22,950 nt of DNA from JBGTGG01 sp041746855 (GCA_041746855.1 JBGTGG010000339.1:1-22950); one strand, 5' to 3'; shown: positions 1-8,261, counted from the first letter of the stretch. Notes: generated by a model from the letters alone, not told the origin. Program-made: numbers and translations.

Positions 1-1577
1 ACCAGACGGGCTTCGTTGCGCTCAATCAATTTATCCCTTTCCTTTTTTTCGGTAACATCCTGGTAAAAAATGGTAAGTCCATCTTTTGATGGGTAGCACT
101 TTACTGCAAACCACTTTTCCATGGGTGGATAAAAGCTTTCAAAGCTTACAGTTCTCTTGTAGTGGCAGGCGTCATTGTATTTATCCCAAAAAATGGTGCC
201 CATCAGTTGTGGGTGTACATCCCAGATTACTTTTCCCAGTATACGCTCACGTCCGGACGGATGTTCTTTTAATGCAGCATCGTTTAAAAAAGTGTAACGC
301 CATTCATTATCTACTGATATAACACTGTCGCTGATCCGTTGTAACACAGCTTCCTTTTCTTTGTAGGCACGAATGATCTCTTCTTCTCTCTTTTTTTGGA
401 GTGTTACATCCCGAAAGAAAACGGATAATCCATCGGTTGATGGGTAGAGGTGATTCTCAAACCACTTCTCCAGGTTGGGTAAATAGGACTCAATAAAAAC
501 ATAGCGCTGTTCTGAGATTGCTTTTTGGTAGGCTTCATAGATCGGCTGGCTTTTCAGTTGAGGAAACGCTTCCCAAATATTTTTTCCAATTAATTCACTT
601 AATGTTAACCCGAGCACTTTTTCTGCGGCAGCATTTATATATCGATAGCGCCATTCATGGTCATAGGAAATAAATCCATCACTCACACGTTCCAGTGTGG
701 TTCTATATTGTATCTGCGAATCCAGTACAAGGGTTGTTTTAATATCTACCAACCGTTTCAGTTTCTCCGGCTGGCGTACGAGATACCACGCAAAAACCCC
801 TCCAGTGAAAGACAACAGCAGGCCTACAATTGAGAAGGTGATATTAAAAAAAAGGCGATCCTGACTATTTGCCATCACTATTATTTTCCAATTGCCTGCT
901 GGTACATCTATGCTGGCATGCACTCCTTCATCTGTATCAAAAGATTGTGATAAAAAATATTCTTCCTCTTTTGTTGTAGGGTTGGTTTTTGATAATTGAT
1001 AGTTGAACTCACGTTGCTTGATGGTGTCAATACCAATGACTTTTAACAGCGTACTTAGCCTGATGATCACGACTGCGAAACCCTGAAATTCATTCTCTTT
1101 GAAAATCGGGAACCTTCCTACCACACCTTTACCGCCCTGCTTTAACTCTAAAGGCCCGGCAAAGAAAAGTTCTCGCGTCTCTATAGCACGGTTAGCTTCT
1201 TGGCGTCTTGTGCTGTCACCAAGAATATCAAATCCCATCGCTTCCTCATTTCCCGCAAGTGGATAGGTGTGTGTAATAACCCCTTTTTGGGTGAGCTGCA
1301 ATGCATCAATAAATGGGGATGATTGCAAAATATTTTGAGCTACACTATCAAATTGCTCAGGCACACCATATTCCACAACAATAAATGCCAGGGTTTTTAC
1401 TGCGGAAAGACTATAGCTAATGGAGGTTGCAAGACGATCTTTTACAGCCTGAAGTTCACGCAACAAATGTTGTTCTTCAGCCTCCTTACGGATCAGATAG
1501 CGTTGGTACGACATATACTGCGTGAGCAGCAACAAGCAACTAAAAACAGCAATCCCGACAACACTTGATCTCCTCAT
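1..1577 (-). CDS. Membrane CHASE-PAS-PAS sensor protein, C-terminus cut by the window edge
   Basis: This frame is open from an ATG at 1577 down to base 1, giving about 525 residues without a stop, so the 3' end lies outside the window. A membrane helix at residues about 5-22 is followed by an extracytoplasmic region of about 220 residues. Its middle (about 70-190) reads as a CHASE ligand-binding domain, with FIDALQLTQKG, HTYPLAGNE, GFDILGD and a Gly-rich VVGRFPIF strand. A second helix lies at about 243-264. Two cytoplasmic PAS domains follow, at about 286-390 and 405-512; both contain an EWRY segment and an EKWFE/EKWFA segment, and both end in FFRDVT/FYQDVT. The missing C-terminus would normally be a histidine kinase or cyclase domain, but none is seen here. 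The two PAS domains resemble each other, which suggests internal duplication. Confidence 0.88.
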   Translation of the reverse strand, partial: MRRSSVVGIAVFSCLLLLTQYMSYQRYLIRKEAEEQHLLRELQAVKDRLATSISYSLSAVKTLAFIVVEYGVPEQFDSVAQNILQSSPFIDALQLTQKGVITHTYPLAGNEEAMGFDILGDSTRRQEANRAIETRELFFAGPLELKQGGKGVVGRFPIFKENEFQGFAVVIIRLSTLLKVIGIDTIKQREFNYQLSKTNPTTKEEEYFLSQSFDTDEGVHASIDVPAGNWKIIVMANSQDRLFFNITFSIVGLLLSFTGGVFAWYLVRQPEKLKRLVDIKTTLVLDSQIQYRTTLERVSDGFISYDHEWRYRYINAAAEKVLGLTLSELIGKNIWEAFPQLKSQPIYEAYQKAISEQRYVFIESYLPNLEKWFENHLYPSTDGLSVFFRDVTLQKKREEEIIRAYKEKEAVLQRISDSVISVDNEWRYTFLNDAALKEHPSGRERILGKVIWDVHPQLMGTIFWDKYNDACHYKRTVSFESFYPPMEKWFAVKCYPSKDGLTIFYQDVTEKKERDKLIERNEARL

Positions 1578-1912
1578 GAGAGAATAGATTTAAAATACTA
1601 ACGCAATTCAATAATGTGAAAGTCAAAAAAGCACAATTATGCAGCTACACTAAAAAATCCTGTAAAGATGTAGAGTAGTCTTATTATAGAAGGCAATGAC
1701 TTATTGTAAGATAATAAATTATCATGAATTGTCAGTAAATAATAGTCAGGAACGTTATGCCTACTGGTTGCCAACTATTTTGTGCTGATAACCCAGAAAA
1801 CAATGATTCAAGAATTAAATGGATGGAAAGGTCGAAATCTTGATAATACACTGTGGAGACTTTTGGAAAAGACGAACAACCAACAGCACGAAGAACCAAT
1901 TATTGTTATTAA
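1578..1912. other. AT-rich intergenic stretch with no supported gene
   Basis: This stretch must hold the promoter of the minus-strand sensor gene, but I see no clear match to the Bacteroidota -33/-7 boxes. A short plus-strand ORF of 43 codons starts at 1803 and runs into the next gene; I do not support it. Confidence 0.4.
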
Positions 1913-2134
1913 TTATTTATCCACCCGCTTTTGATAATATTTGATCAATTCCGCACGCAACAACACAGGGGTAACCCGTTCAGGTAACACTGCTGTTTCA
2001 TCGTTTGCTATAACCTGAAAAATATTCGCCTGCCCCGTGCACTTAATCTGTAACACCGCTGAAGATCCTTTCCTTTTTATCCAATCCCCATCTTTCAGGA
2101 CAGTGAGTGCTGTGATGTCTTCGAACATATCCAT
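1913..2134 (-). CDS. Small conserved-looking hypothetical protein, 73 residues
   Basis: I do not recognise the family with certainty. The frame could start at a TTG at 2164, but I chose the ATG at 2134. It is preceded by GGAGG with five bases of spacing, which is an unusually good ribosome binding site for this kind of genome and decides the start. The product is soluble, with no signal peptide or membrane helix. It reads as a small beta-rich domain (LKDGDWIKRKGSSAVLQI, then a QANIFQVIAND strand pair) with a basic tail. The LKDGDWIKRK opening loosely recalls small DUF2158-like proteins, but this is a weak likeness. It stands alone, more than 300 bases from either neighbour. Confidence 0.5.
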   Translation of the reverse strand: MDMFEDITALTVLKDGDWIKRKGSSAVLQIKCTGQANIFQVIANDETAVLPERVTPVLLRAELIKYYQKRVDK

Positions 2135-2436
2135 TTCTCCCTCCAACTTCAAAGATTGTTCCAATCAGCAAAAGACCAATCCTGAAACAGCAGAAATTCC
2201 CTGGTAGTAACCTACGGTTTAATGAATGGGTTTTTACATTGTAAAAAAACCATGAAGGGGAGTAGGGCTGCTTCTGTTCATTGCAACTTGGCAATCCTGT
2301 GTGAAGTTTTAGGGTTAAGTTTTATCTTCGCTGGTATGCCTGTTTGACGCAGGTAAATTTGGCAATGGGGGCGAAGGAAAGTTCCAAAAACCAGCCTCTA
2401 AGTAGAAATGTCTGGTAGTGAAAAAAAAATTAACAT
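2135..2436. other. Intergenic stretch, no gene seen
   Basis: This gap separates the small minus-strand gene from the plus-strand methyltransferase gene and so probably holds both promoters. Short overlapping ORFs on the minus strand here have no recognisable composition. I see no strong hairpin or repeat. Confidence 0.4.
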
Positions 2437-2934
2437 ATGAAAATGCTTAGACATTTATTTTCATTCATCCTGCCCTTAACCGTGCTGGTGATTGTTCCTA
2501 TTTTCATAGAAGATGATTTTCATCTTTCAGGACTGTGGTCAGCGATCACTGGGATTATCATCATGTGTGCAGGAATGTTGATTATTATTAAGACTATTCA
2601 CATGTTCATAAGGATAGGAAGAGGAACACTCGCGCCCTGGGACCCAACTCGAAATCTAATCACGGGAAGCCTATACGGCTATGTTCGCAATCCAATGATC
2701 CTTGGTGTATTAACGGTACTGATTGGTGAATCCATACTTTTTACTTCATTAAGTATTGCTGTTTGGTCAATCTTATTTTTCATCATCAATACCGTATACT
2801 TCATCTTTTCGGAAGAACCAGGATTGGAAAAGAAATTTGGAAAGGAATATTATGAATACAAAAAGAATGTCCCTCTCTGGGTACCGAGGATAAAGCCGTG
2901 GCGTCCTGAGGATACACCCAGCAACAAATTTTGA
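2437..2934 (+). CDS. Isoprenylcysteine carboxyl methyltransferase-like membrane enzyme
   Basis: This is an integral membrane methyltransferase of the ICMT/phospholipid-methyltransferase superfamily. Members transfer a methyl group from S-adenosylmethionine to a lipid or prenyl-like acceptor in the membrane; the substrate here is unknown. In 165 residues there are about four hydrophobic segments (about 7-25, 32-54, 85-105, 108-125). The family's signature C-terminal half is present: GTLAPWDPTRNL, GLYGYVRNPM-like YGYVRNPMILG, then SEEPGLEKKFGKEYYEYKKNVP and a final VPRIKPW. The Arg-Asn-Pro-Met stretch and the Glu-Glu plus FG..Y..Y region correspond to the cofactor-binding part of the family. 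The length is normal for bacterial members. It has no evident operon partner. The downstream gene is a broken barstar homologue about 90 bases away. Confidence 0.85.
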   Translation: MKMLRHLFSFILPLTVLVIVPIFIEDDFHLSGLWSAITGIIIMCAGMLIIIKTIHMFIRIGRGTLAPWDPTRNLITGSLYGYVRNPMILGVLTVLIGESILFTSLSIAVWSILFFIINTVYFIFSEEPGLEKKFGKEYYEYKKNVPLWVPRIKPWRPEDTPSNKF

Positions 2935-3022
2935 CATGAAGGATTTTTTATTCCAGCATTGTGCGAAACTTGATTAAAAAGATCACAATACTTAAATTAA
3001 GATTTTAAACTGTTAGGATCCA

Positions 3023-3414
3023 ATGATAAAGGAATAAACATAGACGGGAATAACTTCAATACGCTGAACGGATTTTATGACGAAGTTGAGAACACGCTAA
3101 CCAAGGGACTTGACTGGAAAATTGGTAGAAACCTTGACGCATTCAATGACGTTCTGAGAGGTGGATTCGGAGTGCATAAATATGGGGAAGAAATAAGAAT
3201 CAAATGGATCAATTCCGGCAAAAGCAGAATGGATTTAGGACAGGAGGAGACGATTAATTATCTCCACAATAAAATACAAACATGTCACCCGACAAACGTT
3301 CCAGACGTCAAGAGGGATCTTTTGGAAATAGAGCAGGGACGAGGAGAATCGTTGTTTGACATTATAAGCACCATTGCACAGGGTCACGATCATATTGATT
3401 TAAAATTTGAGTAA
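3023..3414 (+). pseudogene. Barstar-family RNase inhibitor, broken by a one-base frameshift near the start
   Basis: From 3034 to 3414 one frame encodes a protein that matches the barstar family throughout: INIDGNNFNTLNGFYDEVE, GLDWKIGRNLDAFNDVLRG, GFGVHKYGEEIRIKW, then a C-terminal FDIISTIAQGHDHIDL. That frame has no ATG upstream before a stop at 2998-3000. The natural ATG at 3023, preceded by AGGA, reads Met-Ile-Lys-Glu and then hits TAA at 3035. Restoring one A in the run at 3032-3034 joins the two frames into an ordinary barstar of about 130 residues. Barstar proteins bind and block extracellular RNases such as barnase or act as immunity proteins. No RNase toxin gene is visible nearby. Either the gene is dead or the base is missing through sequencing error. 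The in-frame GTG at 3172 would lose the conserved first third. Confidence 0.82.
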
Positions 3415-3660
3415 GAAGCTATTCGCAGTCAACGGAAAAAACTATGGTCCGCCCGAAAACTTCTCGCATTAATTTTTGAATACCCACATCGTCTATTTTA
3501 ACCACTTGTAGATCACATTTCTCCAACGCCACCATAAGTAAGCCCTTTCTAAACTAAAAATTGGCTAGCGAAAAAACCATACAAATTCAAAACATTGGTT
3601 CATAGATTTTATAGTATGTTTTGGTATCTTAGCCATTCTCAGATTTCATTAGAATAAAAA
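3415..3660. other. Intergenic stretch upstream of the sigma factor gene
   Basis: It contains a likely promoter for the sigma/kinase pair. A 38-codon minus-strand ORF (3419-3535) also lies here, ending four bases past the barstar stop. It reads with plausible protein composition (MVALEKCDLQVVKIDD) and may be the remnant of a larger gene, but I cannot name it. Confidence 0.35.
3594..3623 (+). promoter_or_regulatory. Candidate promoter of the ECF sigma/kinase pair
   Basis: ATTG at 3594-3597 lies 17 bases ahead of TATGTTTTG at 3615-3623, a near match to the Bacteroidota -33/-7 pattern (TTTG and TAnnTTTG). It sits 37 bases before the start codon. The match is inexact. Confidence 0.35.
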
Positions 3661-4233
3661 ATGATCAATGCTTCAGTTTCAGATGAACTCACACAATACC
3701 TGATCCGAATTGGTAAAGGAGATGTTGAGGCCTCCAGACTAGCCTTTCCGCATATCTATTCCGAATTGCAGCGACTTGCGCGAAGCGTGAGGTTTAAGTT
3801 TTACGGAAATGATACCTTTAATACCACTGCGATAATTCACGAAGCCTATCTTAAATTATCAAACCAGGATGGTCAATGGCAAAACAGTTCACATTTTTAT
3901 TGTGTTGCAGCAAAGGCTATGCGACAAGTATTGCTGAATGCTGCCAGAGCAAAAAAAACATCTAAACGGGGAGGGTTAGTAGAACATGCACCGCTGGAGG
4001 AGTACCATAATTTCATTGTCTTGTCGGAGGCTACATCAGAAAAACTAATTGATTTTGAAGACCTGCTTCACAAACTTGAACAGCAAGATGAAGTATATGG
4101 CCGAATTGTGGAATGTCGTTTTTTCGCAGGCATGAGTATTGACGATACTGCTATTGCCCTTAAAATATCACCCGCCACTGTAAAACGTAAATGGCAGCTA
4201 GCCAGAAACTGGCTTTACATCCATCTTTCCTGA
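3661..4233 (+). CDS. ECF RNA polymerase sigma factor, Sigma70_ECF (ECF43-like) family
   Basis: This directs RNA polymerase to a dedicated set of promoters. In 190 residues, region 2 covers about 10-95 (LTQYLIRIGKGD, then LQRLARSVRF, TFNTTAIIHEAYLKL, and SHFYCVAAKAMRQVLLNAAR), and region 4 with its helix-turn-helix covers about 140-188 (MSIDDTAIALKISPATVKRKW). The TFNTTAIIHEAYLKL segment (52-66) carries Thr-Thr where most ECF factors have an acidic D-A-E-D patch that contacts RNA polymerase. This is the hallmark of the kinase-linked ECF43-like group. In the Vibrio EcfP/PknT pair, phosphorylation of a region 2 threonine replaces those charges. No anti-sigma gene is adjacent. Instead a Ser/Thr kinase starts nine bases downstream, which supports control by phosphorylation. 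That step is inference for this organism. Confidence 0.92.
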   Translation: MINASVSDELTQYLIRIGKGDVEASRLAFPHIYSELQRLARSVRFKFYGNDTFNTTAIIHEAYLKLSNQDGQWQNSSHFYCVAAKAMRQVLLNAARAKKTSKRGGLVEHAPLEEYHNFIVLSEATSEKLIDFEDLLHKLEQQDEVYGRIVECRFFAGMSIDDTAIALKISPATVKRKWQLARNWLYIHLS

Positions 4234-4242
4234 AGCAGTTAT

Positions 4243-6687
4243 ATGGATTATTCACTTGAACTGCTCGAAAAGGTTTACACTGATTGCCTTGATAAACCAG
4301 AGGGGGAGAGATTAGCTTTTCTTGAACAGACCTGTTCTGATAACCCCCATTTGAAGCAGACAATTATTAAACTATTGGATGCAGATGAGCCGGCCGATAG
4401 TTTTTTCAAACACTTTCAAAAGACGATAGCGGGTGCAATAGCGTCAGAGAAGTTTCCTCCATGGGGGCCGGGAACCCGGGTGGGTAAATACACCATCAGT
4501 AAATTGATTGGCAAAGGGGGCATGTCCAATGTTTACCTGGCTGAACGATCGGACGGGGAATTTGAACAAAAGGTGGCCATTAAATGCTTGCCACCGGAAG
4601 TAGTAATAGGAAAACATTCAGCCTTCGATAAAGCAGAACAACAACTACTCGCTAAACTGCAACATCCTTCTATTGCGAACTTGTATGATGCCGGAAAAAC
4701 AGATGACGGCATTGCGTATTTTATAATGGAATACATCGATGGTGATCGGGTTGATCAGTATACGGAAGAAAGAAAGCTCTCACAGCGTAATAGGCTTTCC
4801 TTGTTTCTTCATGTTGCAGAAGCTGTGGCCTATGCACACCGTCATTTAATTCTGCATCTCGACCTGAAAGCTTCCAATGTGATGGTCACAAAATCAGGGC
4901 AAGTCAAGTTGCTGGATTTTGGCATTTCAACCGCATTGAATGATAGTAACGTACAGGATGGAGTATTTCATGGAACTCCACAGATTGCCGCACCGGAACA
5001 ATTTACGAATGAGCCGGTAACAATGGCAACAGATGTGTATCAGCTTGGAAGTTTATTGCACCAACTTCTCACTGGAAAATTGCCGGGTGATGATAATGAA
5101 AAATTAAAAGGAATTACACGAAGGGATATTTCCTTTAATATGTCATCCGAAAAAAAATCACTGGGGTCAGTCTCCTTTGAACTTCGTGCCATTATTGATC
5201 AATGTTTGGCGCTCAAACCCTCAGACCGGTATGCCAGCGTATATGAACTTACAAAAGACATCAAAAATTTCCTGACCCATTATCCGGTTAATGCTGTTAA
5301 GGATGGAAGAACGTATATTATAAACCGGTTTGTAAGACGAAATCGCGCTGCCATATTATCTGCTGCAATAGTGGCGGTATCGTTGTTGACAGGTACTGTG
5401 TTGAGCCTGTGGCAAGCTGGAATTGCACGCGAACAACGTGACCGGGCAATAAAAAATGAGCAAGTAACAGCTGCTACTAAAAATTTTCTTCTTGACATGT
5501 TTATGGCAGCACACCCTAGCAAGTCGAAGGGTGATACGCTAACCGTTTTTGAATTTCTTGACATGGGGTATGAGCAGTCGGCAACGTATGATGCATCACC
5601 GGAAATCAAGCTGGAAATGTTAACGACCTTTGGTAAGCTTTATCGATCATTGGGTGATTACAAGAAATCAGGTACTGTGTTGGATAGTGCCTTAGCGTAT
5701 GCCCGGAGGGCTGATATTCCTGTTGCTACTTCTTACATTCAGGCAGTTGAGCAATTGGCTTTATATCAGCGTGACTTGGGTAATTACGATTCTGCAAGAA
5801 CGTTATTCTCAAATGTGATGCAACTTTATGATGAAATCAAATACCCACATCTTGATAGCAATTATACCGCATCGTTAAAATACCTGGCGTATCTATTGAA
5901 GATGCAGAATCAATTTGATAGTTCTCTTTTAATCGTCAAACAAGCAATTGCTTTAGAAGAAGCTCTATGGCCTGAAAGGAATAATCTCAAACTGGCGGAA
6001 AGCTATTACATACTGGGAACTATTTATAAAGACCAGGGCATGTATGATGAAGCGGTAACATACTTAAGCAAATCGTTGTCATTATGTGAAACTTTAATGG
6101 GTACAAACTATCCGGGAACATTAGCGAATCTTAACACCATTTCATTTGTGTATCAGCAAGCCAGTAAACATGATAGTGCCTTAACGTACTCGCAACGCAC
6201 CCCCCGCATAGCAGTTAAAGTATTTGGGACAAACCATTCAGAAACGGCTACAACCTTTGCTAATTTGGGTAAATTATACCTTAGCCTTAAACAATATGAC
6301 AGTGCATATGTCCATTTGTCAAGAGCCTATAGAATTCGGAGTAAAATTTATTTAAGTAACCCTAATATTAGTACTATTATAGGATTGAATAATCTTATTG
6401 AGGTTTTCAATTCAACCGGTCAAGAAGATTCTGCTCGTTATTATCTCAATAAGGCACTTGAGATGAGTCGCTCCGAACGAATACAGGATAGGCAACGAGT
6501 CATTACCTACAAACTGGCTGGAGACTTACTAAAACTTAGCGGAAAATACGACTCAGCTTTATACTACTATCAGCAGTCACTCACAACAAGTAGCAACATG
6601 ATGAAGGATGATGACCCACGCATTACTTATCTTCAGGAACAAATTCAGCAACTTGATTCGTTGAAGTCGGTTAAAGGATTACCATAA
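4243..6687 (+). CDS. Membrane Ser/Thr protein kinase with C-terminal TPR repeats
   Basis: This is a Hanks-type kinase, presumably phosphorylating the sigma factor encoded just upstream. Residues 1-75 are an alpha-helical N-terminal segment. The kinase domain spans about 83-345: glycine loop GKGGMS at 90-95, VAIK with Lys114, a helix C glutamate near Glu132, catalytic loop HLDLKASN at 205-212, DFG at 225-227 and APE at 250-252. One membrane helix lies at about 369-390. The remaining 420 residues are mostly tetratricopeptide repeats (about 455-800), with repeated (K/N)YDSA motifs, probably outside the cytoplasm and acting as the sensor. The catalytic loop has Leu206 where most kinases have Arg (HRD), so it is a non-RD kinase; such enzymes usually do not depend on activation-loop phosphorylation. 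Catalytic Asp207 and Asn212 are intact. It overlaps no gene and is evidently co-transcribed with the sigma factor. Confidence 0.92.
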   Translation: MDYSLELLEKVYTDCLDKPEGERLAFLEQTCSDNPHLKQTIIKLLDADEPADSFFKHFQKTIAGAIASEKFPPWGPGTRVGKYTISKLIGKGGMSNVYLAERSDGEFEQKVAIKCLPPEVVIGKHSAFDKAEQQLLAKLQHPSIANLYDAGKTDDGIAYFIMEYIDGDRVDQYTEERKLSQRNRLSLFLHVAEAVAYAHRHLILHLDLKASNVMVTKSGQVKLLDFGISTALNDSNVQDGVFHGTPQIAAPEQFTNEPVTMATDVYQLGSLLHQLLTGKLPGDDNEKLKGITRRDISFNMSSEKKSLGSVSFELRAIIDQCLALKPSDRYASVYELTKDIKNFLTHYPVNAVKDGRTYIINRFVRRNRAAILSAAIVAVSLLTGTVLSLWQAGIAREQRDRAIKNEQVTAATKNFLLDMFMAAHPSKSKGDTLTVFEFLDMGYEQSATYDASPEIKLEMLTTFGKLYRSLGDYKKSGTVLDSALAYARRADIPVATSYIQAVEQLALYQRDLGNYDSARTLFSNVMQLYDEIKYPHLDSNYTASLKYLAYLLKMQNQFDSSLLIVKQAIALEEALWPERNNLKLAESYYILGTIYKDQGMYDEAVTYLSKSLSLCETLMGTNYPGTLANLNTISFVYQQASKHDSALTYSQRTPRIAVKVFGTNHSETATTFANLGKLYLSLKQYDSAYVHLSRAYRIRSKIYLSNPNISTIIGLNNLIEVFNSTGQEDSARYYLNKALEMSRSERIQDRQRVITYKLAGDLLKLSGKYDSALYYYQQSLTTSSNMMKDDDPRITYLQEQIQQLDSLKSVKGLP

Positions 6688-6715
6688 AAAAGCAGGCTGC
6701 CTTTAAGCAGCCTGC
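6685..6715 (-). terminator. Rho-independent terminator of the beta-helix lipoprotein gene
   Basis: A perfect nine-base stem, GCAGGCTGC (6692-6700) and GCAGCCTGC (6707-6715), encloses a six-base loop. Read on the minus strand it is followed by six T residues, so it ends transcription of the lipoprotein gene. On the plus strand, just after the kinase stop, it lacks a T run but may still stabilise the kinase mRNA end. Confidence 0.85.
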
Positions 6716-6732
6716 AAACAGAAGAAAACTAC

Positions 6733-6776
6733 TGCCACGCCAGGATGCCAGTTCTTAAGCGCATCTATTCGTGGCA
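6733..6776 (-). repeat. Nested inverted repeat in the 3' untranslated region of the lipoprotein gene
   Basis: An outer stem TGCCACG/CGTGGCA (6733-6739 with 6770-6776) encloses an inner stem GATGC/GCATC (6744-6748 with 6761-6765). It lies between the lipoprotein stop and the terminator, so it would be transcribed as a 3' structure. Its function is unknown. Confidence 0.45.
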
Positions 6777-6809
6777 ATGTATTTCTTCTGGACCTAAAGC
6801 ATACTCACT

Positions 6810-8261
6810 TTAATTCTGCTGGATATCTCCCGATGCATTGTTACTGAAAGTATTACCACTTTGCGTGAGGTTAATAACCCCTGCAGCAGTTTGTATACCA
6901 TATGTTTGACTATGTGATATGGTACTGTTGGTAATGGTTAGTTGCGAACCCAGGGATGAACCGAACATATAGATATTTGCACCTCTTCCAGCAGGATTTC
7001 CACCGAACGAAACGACACCGTGATTAATCTTATTCAAGGTAGAAGGTGAAGCATTTTCGATTCCGTGCCAGGCCCCCGCTGATTCGGTAAGTGCACTAAA
7101 CGTTATCTTATTATCAGTAGTGCCATCCGCGATTAATGCCCCATCTGAAGTAATCCAAAGTCGAAGACCGGTATTGAACAGATTGGTTGTGCCAGCTTCA
7201 AAGGTAATTGTACTTCTAAGCTCAGCACTACTAAGCCAATGGTAGGGAATATTTAGGGCCGGGATAGTACCTCCATCTTCAAACCGCACATTTGTATTAC
7301 CTGCGGCCACAACTTCTATTGCTTGTGTTCCATTGTTGGTAAATGTAGAATTCTTATCAAGGCTTGTTACCGCTGCAGCGCCTAGCCGAATGGGCGCTGC
7401 GTCATTATTGCTAATTGTATTGTTTCCAAAATCGGGTATGAAACCTGTATTTCCATCAACAAAAATACCATACCCAGCTGTTTGTGTAATGGATGTGTTT
7501 TGAATAATCACACGTGCCGATACATTGCTCTGTATACGCAAGGCTGTTTTTTGACCACCCACCTGGGTACTTCCAGCGTGTTGAATTTGAACATGGGTAA
7601 GTATGTTGTTAACATTAGTTGAAGTAAAGTTGAGGCACCTCCAACTACCTTTTACCTTATCCATACCTCTAAAAATAATATTCTTTGTTGCACTGCCTTC
7701 TGCTTTCAGAAAAGATGAATTTCCATTCATCCATAACATTACATCTGCTCCAAACTCAATAACAACACCTGCTCCCAGGGTAATACCGGCAGAAGCCGAG
7801 ATCGTGTTGGGGGCATAGTAATCTGGGATAGATTCATCTTCAAACAAATCCGGATAGGTAGTATTTGAAGTAATGGAGTTCGGCAATACCCCGCCAATGT
7901 AGAGTTTCAAAATTGCGGAAACAGAGGCACCTTTTGAATCTTCAACCTCAATCTCAATCCTATATAGCCCTGCAATGTTGGTTGTAAAGGTAGCATTTGT
8001 TGCACTGGTATTATTGAGAACAGGAGCCGAGCTGGCAGGGGATTCAATAATGGTCCAGGTAATTTCAAGAGGATCGCCATCCGGGTCGGAGGCGACAATC
8101 GTAATATTGCTTGCCGTACCCGTTCTGCCAATGATATCATCGCCAACCTGAAGGGTAGGTGCTTGGTTTTCCGGTTCAGGATCATCATCCTTACAGGCGT
8201 TGAACGTGATGAGCGCAAAGAGTAATCCTACGCTAAGGAGAAGTTTCATGTGTGTTTTCAT
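6810..8261 (-). CDS. Surface lipoprotein with PKD/Ig-like domain and parallel beta-helix
   Basis: A type II signal peptide (Lys6, hydrophobic 7-19, lipobox FNAC with Cys23) is followed at once by KDDDPEPE. An acidic stretch right after the Cys is typical of Bacteroidota lipoproteins that are flipped to the cell surface. Residues about 32-122 form a PKD/cadherin-like beta sandwich (QAPTLQVGDD, ASDPDGDPLEITWTI, GLYRIEIEVEDSKGASVSA). From about 140 to the end there are many short beta strands with Asn/Thr/Ser turns (ITNSTISHSQTYGIQT, GNTFSNNASGDIQ), which is the signature of a right-handed parallel beta-helix. Such proteins often bind or cleave polysaccharides or act as adhesins. No catalytic residues can be assigned. 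The gene is monocistronic, with its own terminator. The second Met (residue 5) is an alternative start. Confidence 0.85.
   Translation of the reverse strand: MKTHMKLLLSVGLLFALITFNACKDDDPEPENQAPTLQVGDDIIGRTGTASNITIVASDPDGDPLEITWTIIESPASSAPVLNNTSATNATFTTNIAGLYRIEIEVEDSKGASVSAILKLYIGGVLPNSITSNTTYPDLFEDESIPDYYAPNTISASAGITLGAGVVIEFGADVMLWMNGNSSFLKAEGSATKNIIFRGMDKVKGSWRCLNFTSTNVNNILTHVQIQHAGSTQVGGQKTALRIQSNVSARVIIQNTSITQTAGYGIFVDGNTGFIPDFGNNTISNNDAAPIRLGAAAVTSLDKNSTFTNNGTQAIEVVAAGNTNVRFEDGGTIPALNIPYHWLSSAELRSTITFEAGTTNLFNTGLRLWITSDGALIADGTTDNKITFSALTESAGAWHGIENASPSTLNKINHGVVSFGGNPAGRGANIYMFGSSLGSQLTITNSTISHSQTYGIQTAAGVINLTQSGNTFSNNASGDIQQN

Noticed and set aside
86..322. Plus-strand ORF of 78 codons
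   Set aside because: It lies antisense to the PAS-domain region of the sensor gene, whose frame is open and rich in family motifs.
1803..1934. Plus-strand ORF of 43 codons with an ATG at 1803
   Set aside because: No recognisable motif and no ribosome binding site, and it overlaps the 3' end of the better-supported small minus-strand gene.
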